A stretch of DNA of 64,000 bases from a virus. The stretch is taken from positions 1 through 64,000 of IMG/VR virus record IMGVR_UViG_3300037041_002705; one strand, 5' to 3'. A model generated the notes under the pieces. That model was not told the DNA's origin and made no database searches. It saw nothing but the letters and a program-made list of their open reading frames with translations. This document shows, one piece after another, positions 48,997 through 58,572 of this stretch; the first letter of the stretch is position 1, and each line of letters opens with the position of its first letter. The position numbers and the translations under genes were made by a program.

Positions 48997-49642
48997 TAAC
49001 CTGCAAGAGCTTGGAGAAATATTCTTCAATCTTAAAACGGAGGAGAGCTTCACTGATGTTTACCATGTTCTCGCTCCAAGGCTAAGAAGGTTTGTATCTG
49101 GGTATCTAAAGGCACCCCAGTTCACGCAGGATGACATAGATGACTGTGTATCAAACTGCATGACAAAGATATACCTAAACATCCATCAGTATAACAGCTA
49201 CTGGAACTTTTCAACGTGGTCTTACACAATAGCAAAGAATGAGGCGCTGAAAAAGATAGGTCGTGCAAAGAAGCTTAAAGAGGCTCCTATGTTGACCTTG
49301 GACAGATGGGGAGGCCCAGGTGATACAAAATCAATAGGGGAATGGGATGTTTCAAAGATACTCAAAGAGTGCATCGATGACTACATCTATAATCCAAACT
49401 ATGAGAACATAGACTTTGATCACTCAGACAACATAACAAAGGTCATACTTGAGGAGATAAAAAATCTCAACCCAAAGTATAAAGAGATTCTCTGGGATCG
49501 TGAAGTAAATGAAATGTCATACATTGATCTTGCAAAGAAATACGATCTCAACCTAAACACTCTGAAGGTTTACATCCATAAAGGAAGAAAGATCCTTCAA
49601 AAAAGGTTAAAGAAGGTCTATGAAGAATGGAAGAATTCGTAA
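48980..49642 (+). CDS. Sigma-70 family (ECF-like) RNA polymerase sigma factor
   Basis: Region 2 is visible at residues about 22-90 (APRLRRFVSGYLKAPQFTQD, DDCVSNCMTKIYLNI, NFSTWSYTIAKNEALKKIGR). Region 4 with its helix-turn-helix is at residues about 155-215 (LNPKYKEILWDREVNEMSYI, then LNLNTLKVYIHKGRKILQKR). The domain order resembles extracytoplasmic-function sigma factors. No ATG is available before region 2; the best start is TTG at 48980, 17 bases inside the deaminase gene. It probably directs host RNA polymerase to phage late promoters, as gp55 does in T4. Confidence 0.88.
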   Translation: MKRKSNNLQELGEIFFNLKTEESFTDVYHVLAPRLRRFVSGYLKAPQFTQDDIDDCVSNCMTKIYLNIHQYNSYWNFSTWSYTIAKNEALKKIGRAKKLKEAPMLTLDRWGGPGDTKSIGEWDVSKILKECIDDYIYNPNYENIDFDHSDNITKVILEEIKNLNPKYKEILWDREVNEMSYIDLAKKYDLNLNTLKVYIHKGRKILQKRLKKVYEEWKNS

Positions 49643-50099
49643 TAAAATAAGAAGGATACGTAAGATGATAAACTACATCCTACTAAAAACAGGAATAAAG
49701 GACCTGTACTTCTACTGGTACATATGGAGGTTCATAAGGAAGAACAGAAACTCTGACATGTGGAAGCAATTTAACCTGCGTCATGACTGGATCGGAAGGA
49801 TGTATACAGTTCAGTCTTACACCTATGAAGATGTATCGCTGCCAGAAGATGTCAGGTATGCACTGGTGATGGATAAAATGAGGCCCCTCATCGACTGGCT
49901 TCAATCAAACAATCTTGGTGAGATTGTCATGCCAGATGTAAAGAAGATATCCGACACATATTCATATCTGGTAAAGTTTTCCCCATTGTTTTATGAGATA
50001 AGCTTCTCATGGCTTTTCTTCAGAGCACTGATTGCATATGCAATCTATCTCATTTACCCATACGCAAAAAATCTAATAGAACATGTATTACCAAGATGA
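49620..50099 (+). CDS. Membrane-anchored hypothetical protein
   Basis: A 159-residue protein with a basic N-terminus and a C-terminal hydrophobic stretch (SWLFFRALIAYAIYLIYPYA). The longer start at 49620 overlaps the sigma gene by 23 bases; an inner ATG at 49665 (MINYILLKTGIKDLYFYWYI) would avoid the overlap. No family is recognised. Confidence 0.6.
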   Translation: MKNGRIRNKIRRIRKMINYILLKTGIKDLYFYWYIWRFIRKNRNSDMWKQFNLRHDWIGRMYTVQSYTYEDVSLPEDVRYALVMDKMRPLIDWLQSNNLGEIVMPDVKKISDTYSYLVKFSPLFYEISFSWLFFRALIAYAIYLIYPYAKNLIEHVLPR

Positions 50100-50913
50100 T
50101 GAGCAAGGAAAGTACCAAAATAAGTATTCATTTGAAAGAAAGTTTGGGTTCCAAGAAAAAAGATTCTACAAGATAAATGAATACACAAAGACTGGGATAA
50201 ACTGGCTGTATTTTCCATCTGTCACAACAATAACATCCCTTCTTCCAAATCCAAAGCTAGAGGAATTCAAAAGGAATGTTGGGCTAAAGGAGAGCGAGGA
50301 GATTGCAAGAAAGGCTGCTGAAAGAGGAACCGTAATGCACCTTCTTCTTGAGGATTTTGTAGTTGAATACAATAAGACGCACAACAAATCATTGTCCCTT
50401 CAAAAGGTCCAAGAATATAGCTTTGTCAAATTCAAGGATATGGGTGTATCCCCTGAATCAATCTCCAAGGGCAGAAAGCTGTTCTATAACTTCTACCAGT
50501 CTAACCAATTTCTTGAAGACTTCAAGTTCATATCTGGTGTAGAGGAACCACTGTTTTCATTGAGCAATGGTTATGCTGGAACATGCGACTGCAGCTATTT
50601 CACTGGTAACAGTATTGTAATTAGGGACTATAAATCATCTAGTAGAGAAAAGACAAAGGACGAGATTGAGGCATACTTTATGCAGGTTGCAGCCTATATG
50701 GTTGCTTATGAAGAGATGTATGATCTAGAGGTGGCAAAGGGTCAGGTAATGATAAGCAATGAAAAGACCGGCCTTCATATCTTTGAGATCACACGAGAAG
50801 AAAGGGATATATATTTTGAGAACTTTTTACAACTTTTGAAACAGTTTAACAAATCATTTAATTACGAGGAGCTTTATGAGTTTGCAGCAAGTTCAAACGA
50901 ACGAGTTGATTGA
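50083..50913 (+). CDS. PD-(D/E)XK nuclease, RecB-like
   Basis: The exonuclease core is visible: RGTVMHLLLEDFV with His86, then GYAGTCDCSYFTGNSIVIRD and the DYKSS motif, followed by YFMQVAAYMVAYEEMY with the conserved Gln and Tyr. This is the RecB/Cas4/MGME1-type nuclease fold. A role in recombination, repair or host DNA breakdown is likely; no helicase is fused to it. It overlaps both neighbours slightly. Confidence 0.78.
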   Translation: MYYQDDEQGKYQNKYSFERKFGFQEKRFYKINEYTKTGINWLYFPSVTTITSLLPNPKLEEFKRNVGLKESEEIARKAAERGTVMHLLLEDFVVEYNKTHNKSLSLQKVQEYSFVKFKDMGVSPESISKGRKLFYNFYQSNQFLEDFKFISGVEEPLFSLSNGYAGTCDCSYFTGNSIVIRDYKSSSREKTKDEIEAYFMQVAAYMVAYEEMYDLEVAKGQVMISNEKTGLHIFEITREERDIYFENFLQLLKQFNKSFNYEELYEFAASSNERVD

Positions 50914-51448
50914 TGTACAGAACAACGGCGAAGAAGAACTTCAGGTTGTTCAATACAGGAGGATGTCTCCAGAGGAGATTGATGGCCTGAAGCAGAGAGT
51001 AGAGGATGTAAAGAAGGAGTTTGAATCATACAGATACAAGCTTGATGTTGATCAGGATATGATGAACCGATATTTCGATTTCATCATGAATGATGCAAAG
51101 TTTGACGGGAAGGATTGTTTGGGTCTTCCAAAGGTCTATGAGGCGTTGGAGGAGTGTGTAAAGGAAGGAAACAAGATTGTCATGGGTGGAAGGCCACAGT
51201 ATACCCTAAGCAACATGCATCTTGAGGCCATTTACTACTACCTAACGAAGGTAACTGGTCAAGGTCTTAGAGAAGCAAGCAGCCTAAAGGAGCTTCTTGA
51301 TCCTATTCTTGATTCCCTTTCAAGGGCAGTGGTCCGCCGAAACACTCTTCAGTCATTCCTTGAGAAGGCAGAAGCAAAGCTTCATGGCATCATTGATCCT
51401 GATGAAAATATTTATCCAGAATACGAAGAAAATGTCCAGGGAGAATAA
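50876..51448 (+). CDS. Hypothetical protein, 190 aa
   Basis: The gene overlaps the nuclease gene by 38 bases; a GAGGAG lies five bases before its ATG. The protein is acidic and helical (SPEEIDGLKQRVEDVKKEFE, then SSLKELLDPILDSLSRAVVR). It does not resemble a known family. It forms a packed group with the two following small genes. Confidence 0.6.
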   Translation: MSLQQVQTNELIDVQNNGEEELQVVQYRRMSPEEIDGLKQRVEDVKKEFESYRYKLDVDQDMMNRYFDFIMNDAKFDGKDCLGLPKVYEALEECVKEGNKIVMGGRPQYTLSNMHLEAIYYYLTKVTGQGLREASSLKELLDPILDSLSRAVVRRNTLQSFLEKAEAKLHGIIDPDENIYPEYEENVQGE

Positions 51449-51743
51449 ATACCTGAGGGATTTTTTGAACCTCCTAGATGACGATCAAGTATTTCATTCC
51501 TACTTGACGAACACATTCATGCTTAATCAGATGAATTCATTGATAAGAGAGCTGAATGAGGGAATCAGGACTGAAGCCGAGATCGAAAAGGATGTACAGG
51601 ATTTGATAAGATCGGTTGAAATACTTGCGCCAGACCAATCAGGGATGGCGCAGGTCAACCTGTCAAAAGAAGAGTTCTGTAAGCTATTAAAGACGGTCAA
51701 AGATCAAACAATTCAAAACTTAGCAGAAAGGAGAATAAACTAA
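51432..51743 (+). CDS. Hypothetical helical protein, 103 aa
   Basis: The ATG at 51432 (MSRENKYLRDFLNLLDDDQV) overlaps the preceding gene by 17 bases. An open frame extends upstream but would lie wholly inside that gene. The product is acidic and helical (LIRELNEGIRTEAEIEKDVQ). No family is recognised. Confidence 0.55.
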   Translation: MSRENKYLRDFLNLLDDDQVFHSYLTNTFMLNQMNSLIRELNEGIRTEAEIEKDVQDLIRSVEILAPDQSGMAQVNLSKEEFCKLLKTVKDQTIQNLAERRIN

Positions 51744-52027
51744 TGCTAGAACAGATAAAGAAATTTTCAGATGCATTTGCACTCCCAATCATATTGGTCC
51801 TATGCATTCTGATGTTTTTCAGATCGTGCTCAACGAGTGCATCTGTTGCAAAGGTAGAAAAGAAGATCCAATCAATGGATAGCACAACATCTACCCTCAC
51901 AAAAGGTGATGTTGATTCTATCGTGAAGACTAGGCTTTATGACTTCCTCATATTTGAGGAGGATCTTGACAAGGGCAAGACTAGCCTCACGGACATAAGG
52001 ATAAAAATCTCATCAAATGAAAAGTAG
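51743..52027 (+). CDS. Small single-pass membrane protein
   Basis: The ATG shares one base with the preceding stop (TAATG), and AAAGGAG lies 10 bases upstream. The N-terminal segment (FALPIILVLCILMFFRSCST) is a membrane helix, followed by a helical soluble part (SVAKVEKKIQSMDSTTSTLT). No family is recognised. Confidence 0.6.
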   Translation: MLEQIKKFSDAFALPIILVLCILMFFRSCSTSASVAKVEKKIQSMDSTTSTLTKGDVDSIVKTRLYDFLIFEEDLDKGKTSLTDIRIKISSNEK

Positions 52028-52832
52028 TCTCATAAGAAAGGTAGTAATAGGCACATTTCTTTCTGTACCTGCGATATCATCAATAATATCGACTATCCAC
52101 CTTATTGATCTTTTTAACCTAGGAAACCCAACGTGGCTGTCAATCCTTTTGGCAGTCACGTTTGAGTTAGGTTCAATTGCCAGTTTGCTGGCAATTTCTG
52201 TTATAGAAAGGATAAAGGTTGGTGCAATCTGGTTCATATTCTTCATATTGTCTGCACTTCAGATAATAGGAAATGTGTACTATTCGTACAGCTTTACCAG
52301 CGATCAACTCCTTTCAAACCCTACATTCCTAACAAACTTCATGGATCTTTTCTCCTTCATAACAGGAGATGAGATGAAGGATGTCAAGATATTCCTTTCT
52401 TGTATAATAGGAATTCCGATCCCGTTGATTGCTCTGTTCTTCCTGAAATCTAACATTGATTACCTCAAGCCTGATAAGACTAAAAAGGAAGAGCCAAAGC
52501 AAGTAGAGCCAAAGGATGAGGAGGACAGAACCGAACAAGTGGTTCAAACAAAACGTAAACCTAAAAGTCAACCGATCGCTTCCGTAGAGGCACCAAAAGA
52601 AGAACCACAACACGATGATCCAACAATGGATGATCATGTGATACTAAACCCTAAATCAGCAGAAGAACCTAGTCTTTCTAACGAAGAGGAGGAACAACCT
52701 ATGCATTTTGATGCTGTTGAAGCACAGGAACAGCAGGATGAAGCAACGGCTGAATCGGGCAAGCACAGGTCGCCAAAACCAATGATATCCCAAAGAAGGA
52801 ATGAATCAATTTCTGTCCTTCATAGAAAGTGA
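52017..52832 (+). CDS. Multi-pass membrane protein with charged cytoplasmic tail
   Basis: Residues about 10-140 contain four likely membrane helices (TFLSVPAISSIISTIHLIDL, LSILLAVTFELGSIASLLAI, GAIWFIFFILSALQIIGNVY, IFLSCIIGIPIPLIALFFLK). The C-terminal 120 residues are highly charged and Pro/Glu-rich, probably disordered. It overlaps the preceding gene by 11 bases. No family is recognised; its C-terminus could be a partner-binding tail. Confidence 0.6.
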   Translation: MKSSLIRKVVIGTFLSVPAISSIISTIHLIDLFNLGNPTWLSILLAVTFELGSIASLLAISVIERIKVGAIWFIFFILSALQIIGNVYYSYSFTSDQLLSNPTFLTNFMDLFSFITGDEMKDVKIFLSCIIGIPIPLIALFFLKSNIDYLKPDKTKKEEPKQVEPKDEEDRTEQVVQTKRKPKSQPIASVEAPKEEPQHDDPTMDDHVILNPKSAEEPSLSNEEEEQPMHFDAVEAQEQQDEATAESGKHRSPKPMISQRRNESISVLHRK

Positions 52833-52850
52833 ACAAATTAAACAACAACC

Positions 52851-53288
52851 ATGAGCTATACAGATCCATGCTATCCAGGGCTAGACGCACTCTCAGAGAA
52901 GCGGATAGTCTTTGTAAACAATAAGCTTGCAGTATTATCCGGCCAACTGATAAGCCAACAGATACCTCTTGATAGCTTTTTCATTCCTATAACATCTAGT
53001 GTTGTTACTAGTTTCACCCTTGCAGAAGATACATCAATAACCCTTGGCTATTGTAACATTGATAATGCAAGTGGACAGGTAAATGCAATATTCCTTTTTG
53101 TTGAGTATGATTCAGATGTTGCAGATGCAGATAAGTACATTGAATGGTCATGGGACGAAGCCACATGGTATCCCCTAGGAAAGATCCTGGCCCTAAGTTC
53201 TGCTGATAACAGCATGTTGGACCAGATATACCTAAGAAATCCATCGGCAGCCTATCCAGTGTCAATTACAGCAATGATTGCTACATAA
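52851..53288 (+). CDS. Small beta-rich protein, probable virion component
   Basis: The 145-residue protein (starting MSYTDPCYPGLDALSEKRIV) is rich in beta strands and acidic. Its composition is close to that of the fibre proteins downstream, including the DQIYLRNPSAAYPVSITAMI ending. It precedes the fibre operon and may be a fibre-attachment or head decoration protein. No family is recognised. Confidence 0.5.
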   Translation: MSYTDPCYPGLDALSEKRIVFVNNKLAVLSGQLISQQIPLDSFFIPITSSVVTSFTLAEDTSITLGYCNIDNASGQVNAIFLFVEYDSDVADADKYIEWSWDEATWYPLGKILALSSADNSMLDQIYLRNPSAAYPVSITAMIAT

Positions 53289-53315
53289 AAGTCAGTATCT
53301 ATACTTAAGGCCGGG

Positions 53316-53324
53316 GATATATAG
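53316..53324 (+). promoter_or_regulatory. GATATATAG promoter-like element before the fibre operon
   Basis: Exact GATATATAG, 17 bases before the ATG at 53342, following GGCCGGG. Confidence 0.5.
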
Positions 53325-53341
53325 AGAAAATAAATCTCGTA

Positions 53342-56300
53342 ATGGCAAAAAAGCTTCAGTCTAACTTCATAAGAAGGATAGAGAAGACCCTGACGTCTAC
53401 CAGGCCCCAGATTCCAACAGCAGGAACTAACCACGTCGATGATGCGTCCTCATGGACGACCAACATGATATACCAAGGAGAGCTTGGTATCAACTTTACC
53501 TGCGGCACTCTTTGGACCCAGGATGGTGACACGGGGTTGCAGCCAAACGCTGAAGATGCCATACTTGATGGCCTGGTGCTTTCAAACGTTGGAACAAGCG
53601 GAACTTACCTTGCAGTATCTGATGGCTACGCAAGGCTAAAGGGAAGGACGTATGTGTACAACACGCCTTCTCTATCAAACCCCAGCTCAATAACAATTGA
53701 TGGCTCTTCTGGTGCTGCAGGCCCTAGAATAGATACGATTGTTGCCACGCCAAGCACCAACTACAACTCTGTAGAGGACCTGTACGAGCTTGAGGTAACT
53801 GTCATAAAGGGCGATGTGTTTGCGCCTGGGTGTCTTGCAACAAAGCTCTGGCCCCCACAGGTAACAGAGCCAGCAGTGAACTGCCTCTCTGAATATGTTC
53901 TTCTTGGTTTTGTATACGTTCCAGCAAACCTAAACCAGTTAACTACGCCTCTCTATCCTCTTGCGGTTGTTGATGCAACACTTAATCCTGCAACTGCACA
54001 GCCTTACGACCCATACAACATAGGATCTGGTTACTACACAACGTTTCCGATGCCTATAATGACCACAAATGACTTCATAAAGAGGAGACAGAGGTCAAAC
54101 TTTGAATGGCAGCCAAACACGCTTTACTTTGAGAAGCAGCTTGTCTACATAGTTAGCTCTGGTTGTGGGACACTCTACGAGGTTTCAGAGACGTATCAAT
54201 CATCGGCTTCTTCTGCATCAGACATATCATCTGGGTATCTGGTAGAATTCTGTGGCGTTGGCGGTGCATCAATGACGATAGACACGTTTGCTGACATAGG
54301 ATATCCACCTTCAGCAGGAGTTCCAACATTCTCTGATGGGTACTTCTCGGATTGGAATAGTTCAACGAGGATAATAGATTCCATAGCATATCTTAATAGC
54401 CTGATCGGAAAGCTTGCGCCTCCTTCTCCAAAGACAATTGATGAGATAACACTCATCCTTAGCCCTACGATGGAGTCGTACAGCGCAAAGACGCTTGGAA
54501 ATAGCATAGTTGTAAACGTCATAGACACAAACTTGACGCCGGCTGTTGTAATAACACCAAATGGCGATCCATTCAAGGACTACAATGGCCACTGTGAGAT
54601 GTTCGGATTCTTCAATACAACCGCAACATCCTCTGGAAACCTCTATGATGATGATCCGGCGTTTGATCTTCCTGATGTCCCAACATATTATACTGTGGCC
54701 ACATCATCTGATGCAACATCAGGATCAATGGAAGTCCAGGTTACAGTTGGAACAGACATATCAGCAAACCCAATGCTGATAACAGGAAGAAACTTGTTGA
54801 TAAGGTCGATAGATGATACCAGCAACTACTTCTATGTTGTCGTTAAGGAACCAACAACCTGGTCCGGTGGAACACTCTTTGTGACAATAAATGACAGCAC
54901 ATCCTTTGCATCGATAGCATCAGACTTTGAAGCATGGGAGATCTACATTGCTGATATGGCAGATGTTGCAAGTCCTGACGTTGAACTAAATGCTGCAAAG
55001 GTTGATCCATATGAGAACATAGATCAGAAGAATGACATATACACTGCATTTAGTGTAAGTGTGGAGACTGCTGATCCAATTGCAGCAACAACGACCATGC
55101 AGGTGCTTGGCATAAACTACAGAGGCGTTCAAGGCGTCTGTGATTTCTATGTTGAGAATCCACTAACTCCTATAATAAGCATGAATGCAGGCCCACAAGG
55201 CATACACACAAATGGAAAGTATCTTTCGGGAGTTCCAGTGCTTTCAACCGGCGATACAATGCTGATGAGCTTTGAGGTTGAGGACGCAGTTAACTACTTC
55301 TACAATAAGGACAGAATAGTTGAGTGTCTGAATACAACAGACTTTAATTCGTACGTTTTAATAGATCAGGACGCAGATGGTGGGGCACCTAGCACAGGTT
55401 CTCCTTGGCCAATAAATAAGCTCCTTACATTCACAAACAACAATACGCTGACCGTATCAGATGAGGCATGTAGTGATGGGCTTAGCTTTAACCTTGCTGC
55501 ATACAACTCAAGGGGCACAGAAATAGCTGATGTTGGTGCGCTGCTTCTTGACACAAATGTTGTTGCTGATTCAAACTCACAGGAAATTCCGACCGTTGAT
55601 GCACTTGATTACCTTGGATATGAACCAAGCACAGGAAGGTACACAAGTGGAGCAGGGGCATTTCCAACTGGTGATACACCAATAATATATGATTCATCTT
55701 CATCATGGGGTGACGCATATGATTCTGCACAGACGCAAGTTGACATATCAACAAATGATGAACTTCAGCTTGGATCAACACAGACAAACAGTGGACAAGT
55801 TCTGTGTGGGTACTATTTCTATCCTAGCCAAGACTACAGTTCAATGGACATATATGCTGATACGTCAGCAACTCCAGTATCTCCTCTTCCTCCTGACTAT
55901 TCTAGCCTTCCTAGTTCAGTAAATGATTACAGGTGGGCAACATTCTATGTTGGATACGTTGATACGGCGATCAAATACCTAAAGCTTAGAATAGTTGGTG
56001 GCGAAAACATAAATGAAGTATGGGATGGCCTAACAATGACACCAAACTTCCAGTTCCAGGTAAAGATATTTGACCCAGATACAGGCCTTGTTACTGGTTG
56101 GTTGGATGGAAATACTGCATATGATTCATCTTCTCCAACAGATCCTTATAGCAATGGTGATGCTGCATTGGACGCATCATTTGGTCAGGGTTCATTGTTC
56201 AGAAGGATAACCTTTGGACAGACTGCAAGAAAGGGAACAGTTTGGGTCAGGGTTGGAATGCAGTACTATGATGATGTATCAACACCAACAAACATGAGAT

Positions 56301-56740
56301 TTAGAGGAGTTTCCCTCATAACAAGTGAATCTGCCGTCGAGGGAGATGGTTGGGAGTACATAGACACAAGCCTCATGCCTACACTATCACACATACAGTA
56401 TCTGACGCTTGCCGTCAATGGATCTAACTTCCCGGTTGAGTTCTCAGACCCAGATTCTCCAAACACCATGACCCCTGGTCTAGAACTTCAAGTGAAGCTC
56501 GATGGTCCTAATGGAACAGATTGGATCAGTGCAAACGATGCATATGACCCAGGAATTGTTGCAGAGCCATACAACCTTGGAGATCCTGCTCTTGATGCAT
56601 CTCTCAGCACACAGAGTTCAAGAAGGATTACATTTGGATCTGTTGTTGGAGGAAGAAGTGGAGAACTTAACATAAGGTATCGTGTTGCAGCAAACTCTCC
56701 AATAACGATAAGCACAATCATTCTTGAAGACTACTCATGA
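53342..56740 (+). CDS. Giant baseplate or tail-fibre protein
   Basis: A 1132-residue beta-rich protein. The N-terminal 250 residues (starting MAKKLQSNFIRRIEKTLTST) may attach it to the baseplate. Residues about 470-540 contain a small domain (LLIRSIDDTSNYFYVVVKEP) that also occurs in the sheath insertion. The C-terminal 300 residues contain two tandem copies of a domain of about 110-150 residues, each with MTPxxxxQVK, a DAxYD block, ALDAS and a closing RRITFG. The product ends with an ATGA overlap into the first of four fibre genes. Confidence 0.65.
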   Translation: MAKKLQSNFIRRIEKTLTSTRPQIPTAGTNHVDDASSWTTNMIYQGELGINFTCGTLWTQDGDTGLQPNAEDAILDGLVLSNVGTSGTYLAVSDGYARLKGRTYVYNTPSLSNPSSITIDGSSGAAGPRIDTIVATPSTNYNSVEDLYELEVTVIKGDVFAPGCLATKLWPPQVTEPAVNCLSEYVLLGFVYVPANLNQLTTPLYPLAVVDATLNPATAQPYDPYNIGSGYYTTFPMPIMTTNDFIKRRQRSNFEWQPNTLYFEKQLVYIVSSGCGTLYEVSETYQSSASSASDISSGYLVEFCGVGGASMTIDTFADIGYPPSAGVPTFSDGYFSDWNSSTRIIDSIAYLNSLIGKLAPPSPKTIDEITLILSPTMESYSAKTLGNSIVVNVIDTNLTPAVVITPNGDPFKDYNGHCEMFGFFNTTATSSGNLYDDDPAFDLPDVPTYYTVATSSDATSGSMEVQVTVGTDISANPMLITGRNLLIRSIDDTSNYFYVVVKEPTTWSGGTLFVTINDSTSFASIASDFEAWEIYIADMADVASPDVELNAAKVDPYENIDQKNDIYTAFSVSVETADPIAATTTMQVLGINYRGVQGVCDFYVENPLTPIISMNAGPQGIHTNGKYLSGVPVLSTGDTMLMSFEVEDAVNYFYNKDRIVECLNTTDFNSYVLIDQDADGGAPSTGSPWPINKLLTFTNNNTLTVSDEACSDGLSFNLAAYNSRGTEIADVGALLLDTNVVADSNSQEIPTVDALDYLGYEPSTGRYTSGAGAFPTGDTPIIYDSSSSWGDAYDSAQTQVDISTNDELQLGSTQTNSGQVLCGYYFYPSQDYSSMDIYADTSATPVSPLPPDYSSLPSSVNDYRWATFYVGYVDTAIKYLKLRIVGGENINEVWDGLTMTPNFQFQVKIFDPDTGLVTGWLDGNTAYDSSSPTDPYSNGDAALDASFGQGSLFRRITFGQTARKGTVWVRVGMQYYDDVSTPTNMRFRGVSLITSESAVEGDGWEYIDTSLMPTLSHIQYLTLAVNGSNFPVEFSDPDSPNTMTPGLELQVKLDGPNGTDWISANDAYDPGIVAEPYNLGDPALDASLSTQSSRRITFGSVVGGRSGELNIRYRVAANSPITISTIILEDYS

Positions 56741-58572
56741 CGCAGGAACAGAAACTAGAAATAGTATACAAAAAGCTATTCAACCAGAAGGCTTTTACGA
56801 AAGAGGGGACTCAATTTTTTGAGGAACCTTTTTCTACGTTTTCACAGGTACCACTTTCATACATCTATGTAAACAGTGACTACCTGCCTAGCACTGCGCC
56901 AAATGCTGCAGTGACTGTTGCCGGAATTGAGACGTTGTCATACGTCGAAAAAGAAAAGGCAGTTCCATTTGATTCGAGCGGGCTGAAGTTCAAGACAAGA
57001 AATGGAAGGATAATTCCAACGAGCTATGGCACTGGATATGGCATCGAAATGAGGACCCAGTCAGGAAGCTTGATAGATCCAGATTTCTTTTCCTATGTTA
57101 TAGATTGGGAGTCTGGGTTGATCACATTCAATAACGTTCCATTTGATGTTGACTTCAATAACCCTCCTCTTCTGACTTACCATTACTATTCTGGCAAGAC
57201 TTTAGAAAACATCGTTACATTCACACAGCAAGGCCAAAGAGGGGAAATAGGACCAACCGGTGAAACCGGGCCAATTGATGATTCGGTTCTCATATACAGG
57301 GGGCAGACAAACTTTACCACATCTCCTGCTATACAGTATAATCCAAATGATGTGATAACGTTCACCACAAATGGAAACAGCTACATATGCCTGCTTGCAA
57401 CAACATCAAGCCCAATAGCATCTCCTTCTTCCTGGGAAAACATATCTCCTTCTGGAACAACAGGACAGATGCCGGAGAATGTTTTGTACGTAAACCACCC
57501 AAACTCTGTCCCAACCTCAGGGCTTGCAAATGGATCAGATTTCTATTTTACTTCCCTTCAGGATGCAATAGACCATGTTCAGCAGGGTGTTCCAACGACT
57601 ATAATAGTCAATCAGCTTAACAACCTGTATCCTGCAGCAGAAGGAGACATCACGATAGAAAATAAGACGTTGAACATAATCTTTAGAAAGTGGGCAAATC
57701 TTGCATCGGATCTCATTGTGTCATCAGGCTTTACCCTTTTGATAAAGGACTCAGATGTTACAATACAGAATGCACAGATCGGCAGCGGGATTCTATTTAA
57801 GACCTATGATTCAATAAATGAAATCACCATTGATGCAACATCATCTGAAACCACAGTTAAGTTTGTTGAGTGTAAGATGACATCAAAGATCATTAAGATC
57901 ACAAGAAATGCAGCAAACAATGCTATCGTTACATTTGAGAGATGCTCAATAAATTCAGAGAAGCTCATAACTAATGCTGATGTGGTGATAAAGGACTCAA
58001 TGTTCTCTGGTTCAGTAACCGGCGACTATACACAGGATGAAGTTCAAGGAGAGCGACACACGTTCCATGTAATAAATAGCATCGGATTCCAAAGAACAAC
58101 AAGAGGAAGCCTGAGAAATCTTCAGGCATATGACATCGTTGTTCTTTCAAACAGGAACGACGTACAAAACCTTTCGGTCAAGCTTGAGAACAGCATTCTT
58201 CCAGGCTTTGGTATCGTACTTAATCCAGAGACATTCATCTACTCTCCAGATGTGGTAAGCATTGATTCAAACAACTCTATGTTCTATCACTTTGGTCTTG
58301 ATGAAGCATCTGCAAATCAAGGAGGCACCATAAATGTGGTTGGCTCAAACGTTGGATATGGCGTGAACTTTAATAACTTTCCTGCCCAGTTCTTTACAAT
58401 CGATGATCCATACAACGCATCAAATGCAAACTTTTATTTCTCGATAGATGGACCTGGCGGCGCACAGATTCCGGTTGTTACATGGGACGCTGGTGCATTA
58501 CAGACTATAGGATATGATGCTTATAAATCTCTGATAATTGATGAAATTGAAAAGCTAATGTTATCATTATGA
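56737..58572 (+). CDS. Fibre paralogue 1 with short collagen-like hinge
   Basis: The 611-residue protein starts with the module shared by the fibre genes here (MTQEQKLEIVYKKLFNQKAF). It continues with a domain ending IDWESGLITFNNVPFD, a short Gly-Pro-Thr hinge (GEIGPTGETGPI) and a chitin-binding-like strand set (YRGQTNFTTSPAIQYNPNDV). A right-handed parallel beta-helix of about 330 residues follows, typical of receptor-binding fibres. It is coupled to its neighbours by 4-base ATGA overlaps. Confidence 0.75.
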   Translation: MTQEQKLEIVYKKLFNQKAFTKEGTQFFEEPFSTFSQVPLSYIYVNSDYLPSTAPNAAVTVAGIETLSYVEKEKAVPFDSSGLKFKTRNGRIIPTSYGTGYGIEMRTQSGSLIDPDFFSYVIDWESGLITFNNVPFDVDFNNPPLLTYHYYSGKTLENIVTFTQQGQRGEIGPTGETGPIDDSVLIYRGQTNFTTSPAIQYNPNDVITFTTNGNSYICLLATTSSPIASPSSWENISPSGTTGQMPENVLYVNHPNSVPTSGLANGSDFYFTSLQDAIDHVQQGVPTTIIVNQLNNLYPAAEGDITIENKTLNIIFRKWANLASDLIVSSGFTLLIKDSDVTIQNAQIGSGILFKTYDSINEITIDATSSETTVKFVECKMTSKIIKITRNAANNAIVTFERCSINSEKLITNADVVIKDSMFSGSVTGDYTQDEVQGERHTFHVINSIGFQRTTRGSLRNLQAYDIVVLSNRNDVQNLSVKLENSILPGFGIVLNPETFIYSPDVVSIDSNNSMFYHFGLDEASANQGGTINVVGSNVGYGVNFNNFPAQFFTIDDPYNASNANFYFSIDGPGGAQIPVVTWDAGALQTIGYDAYKSLIIDEIEKLMLSL

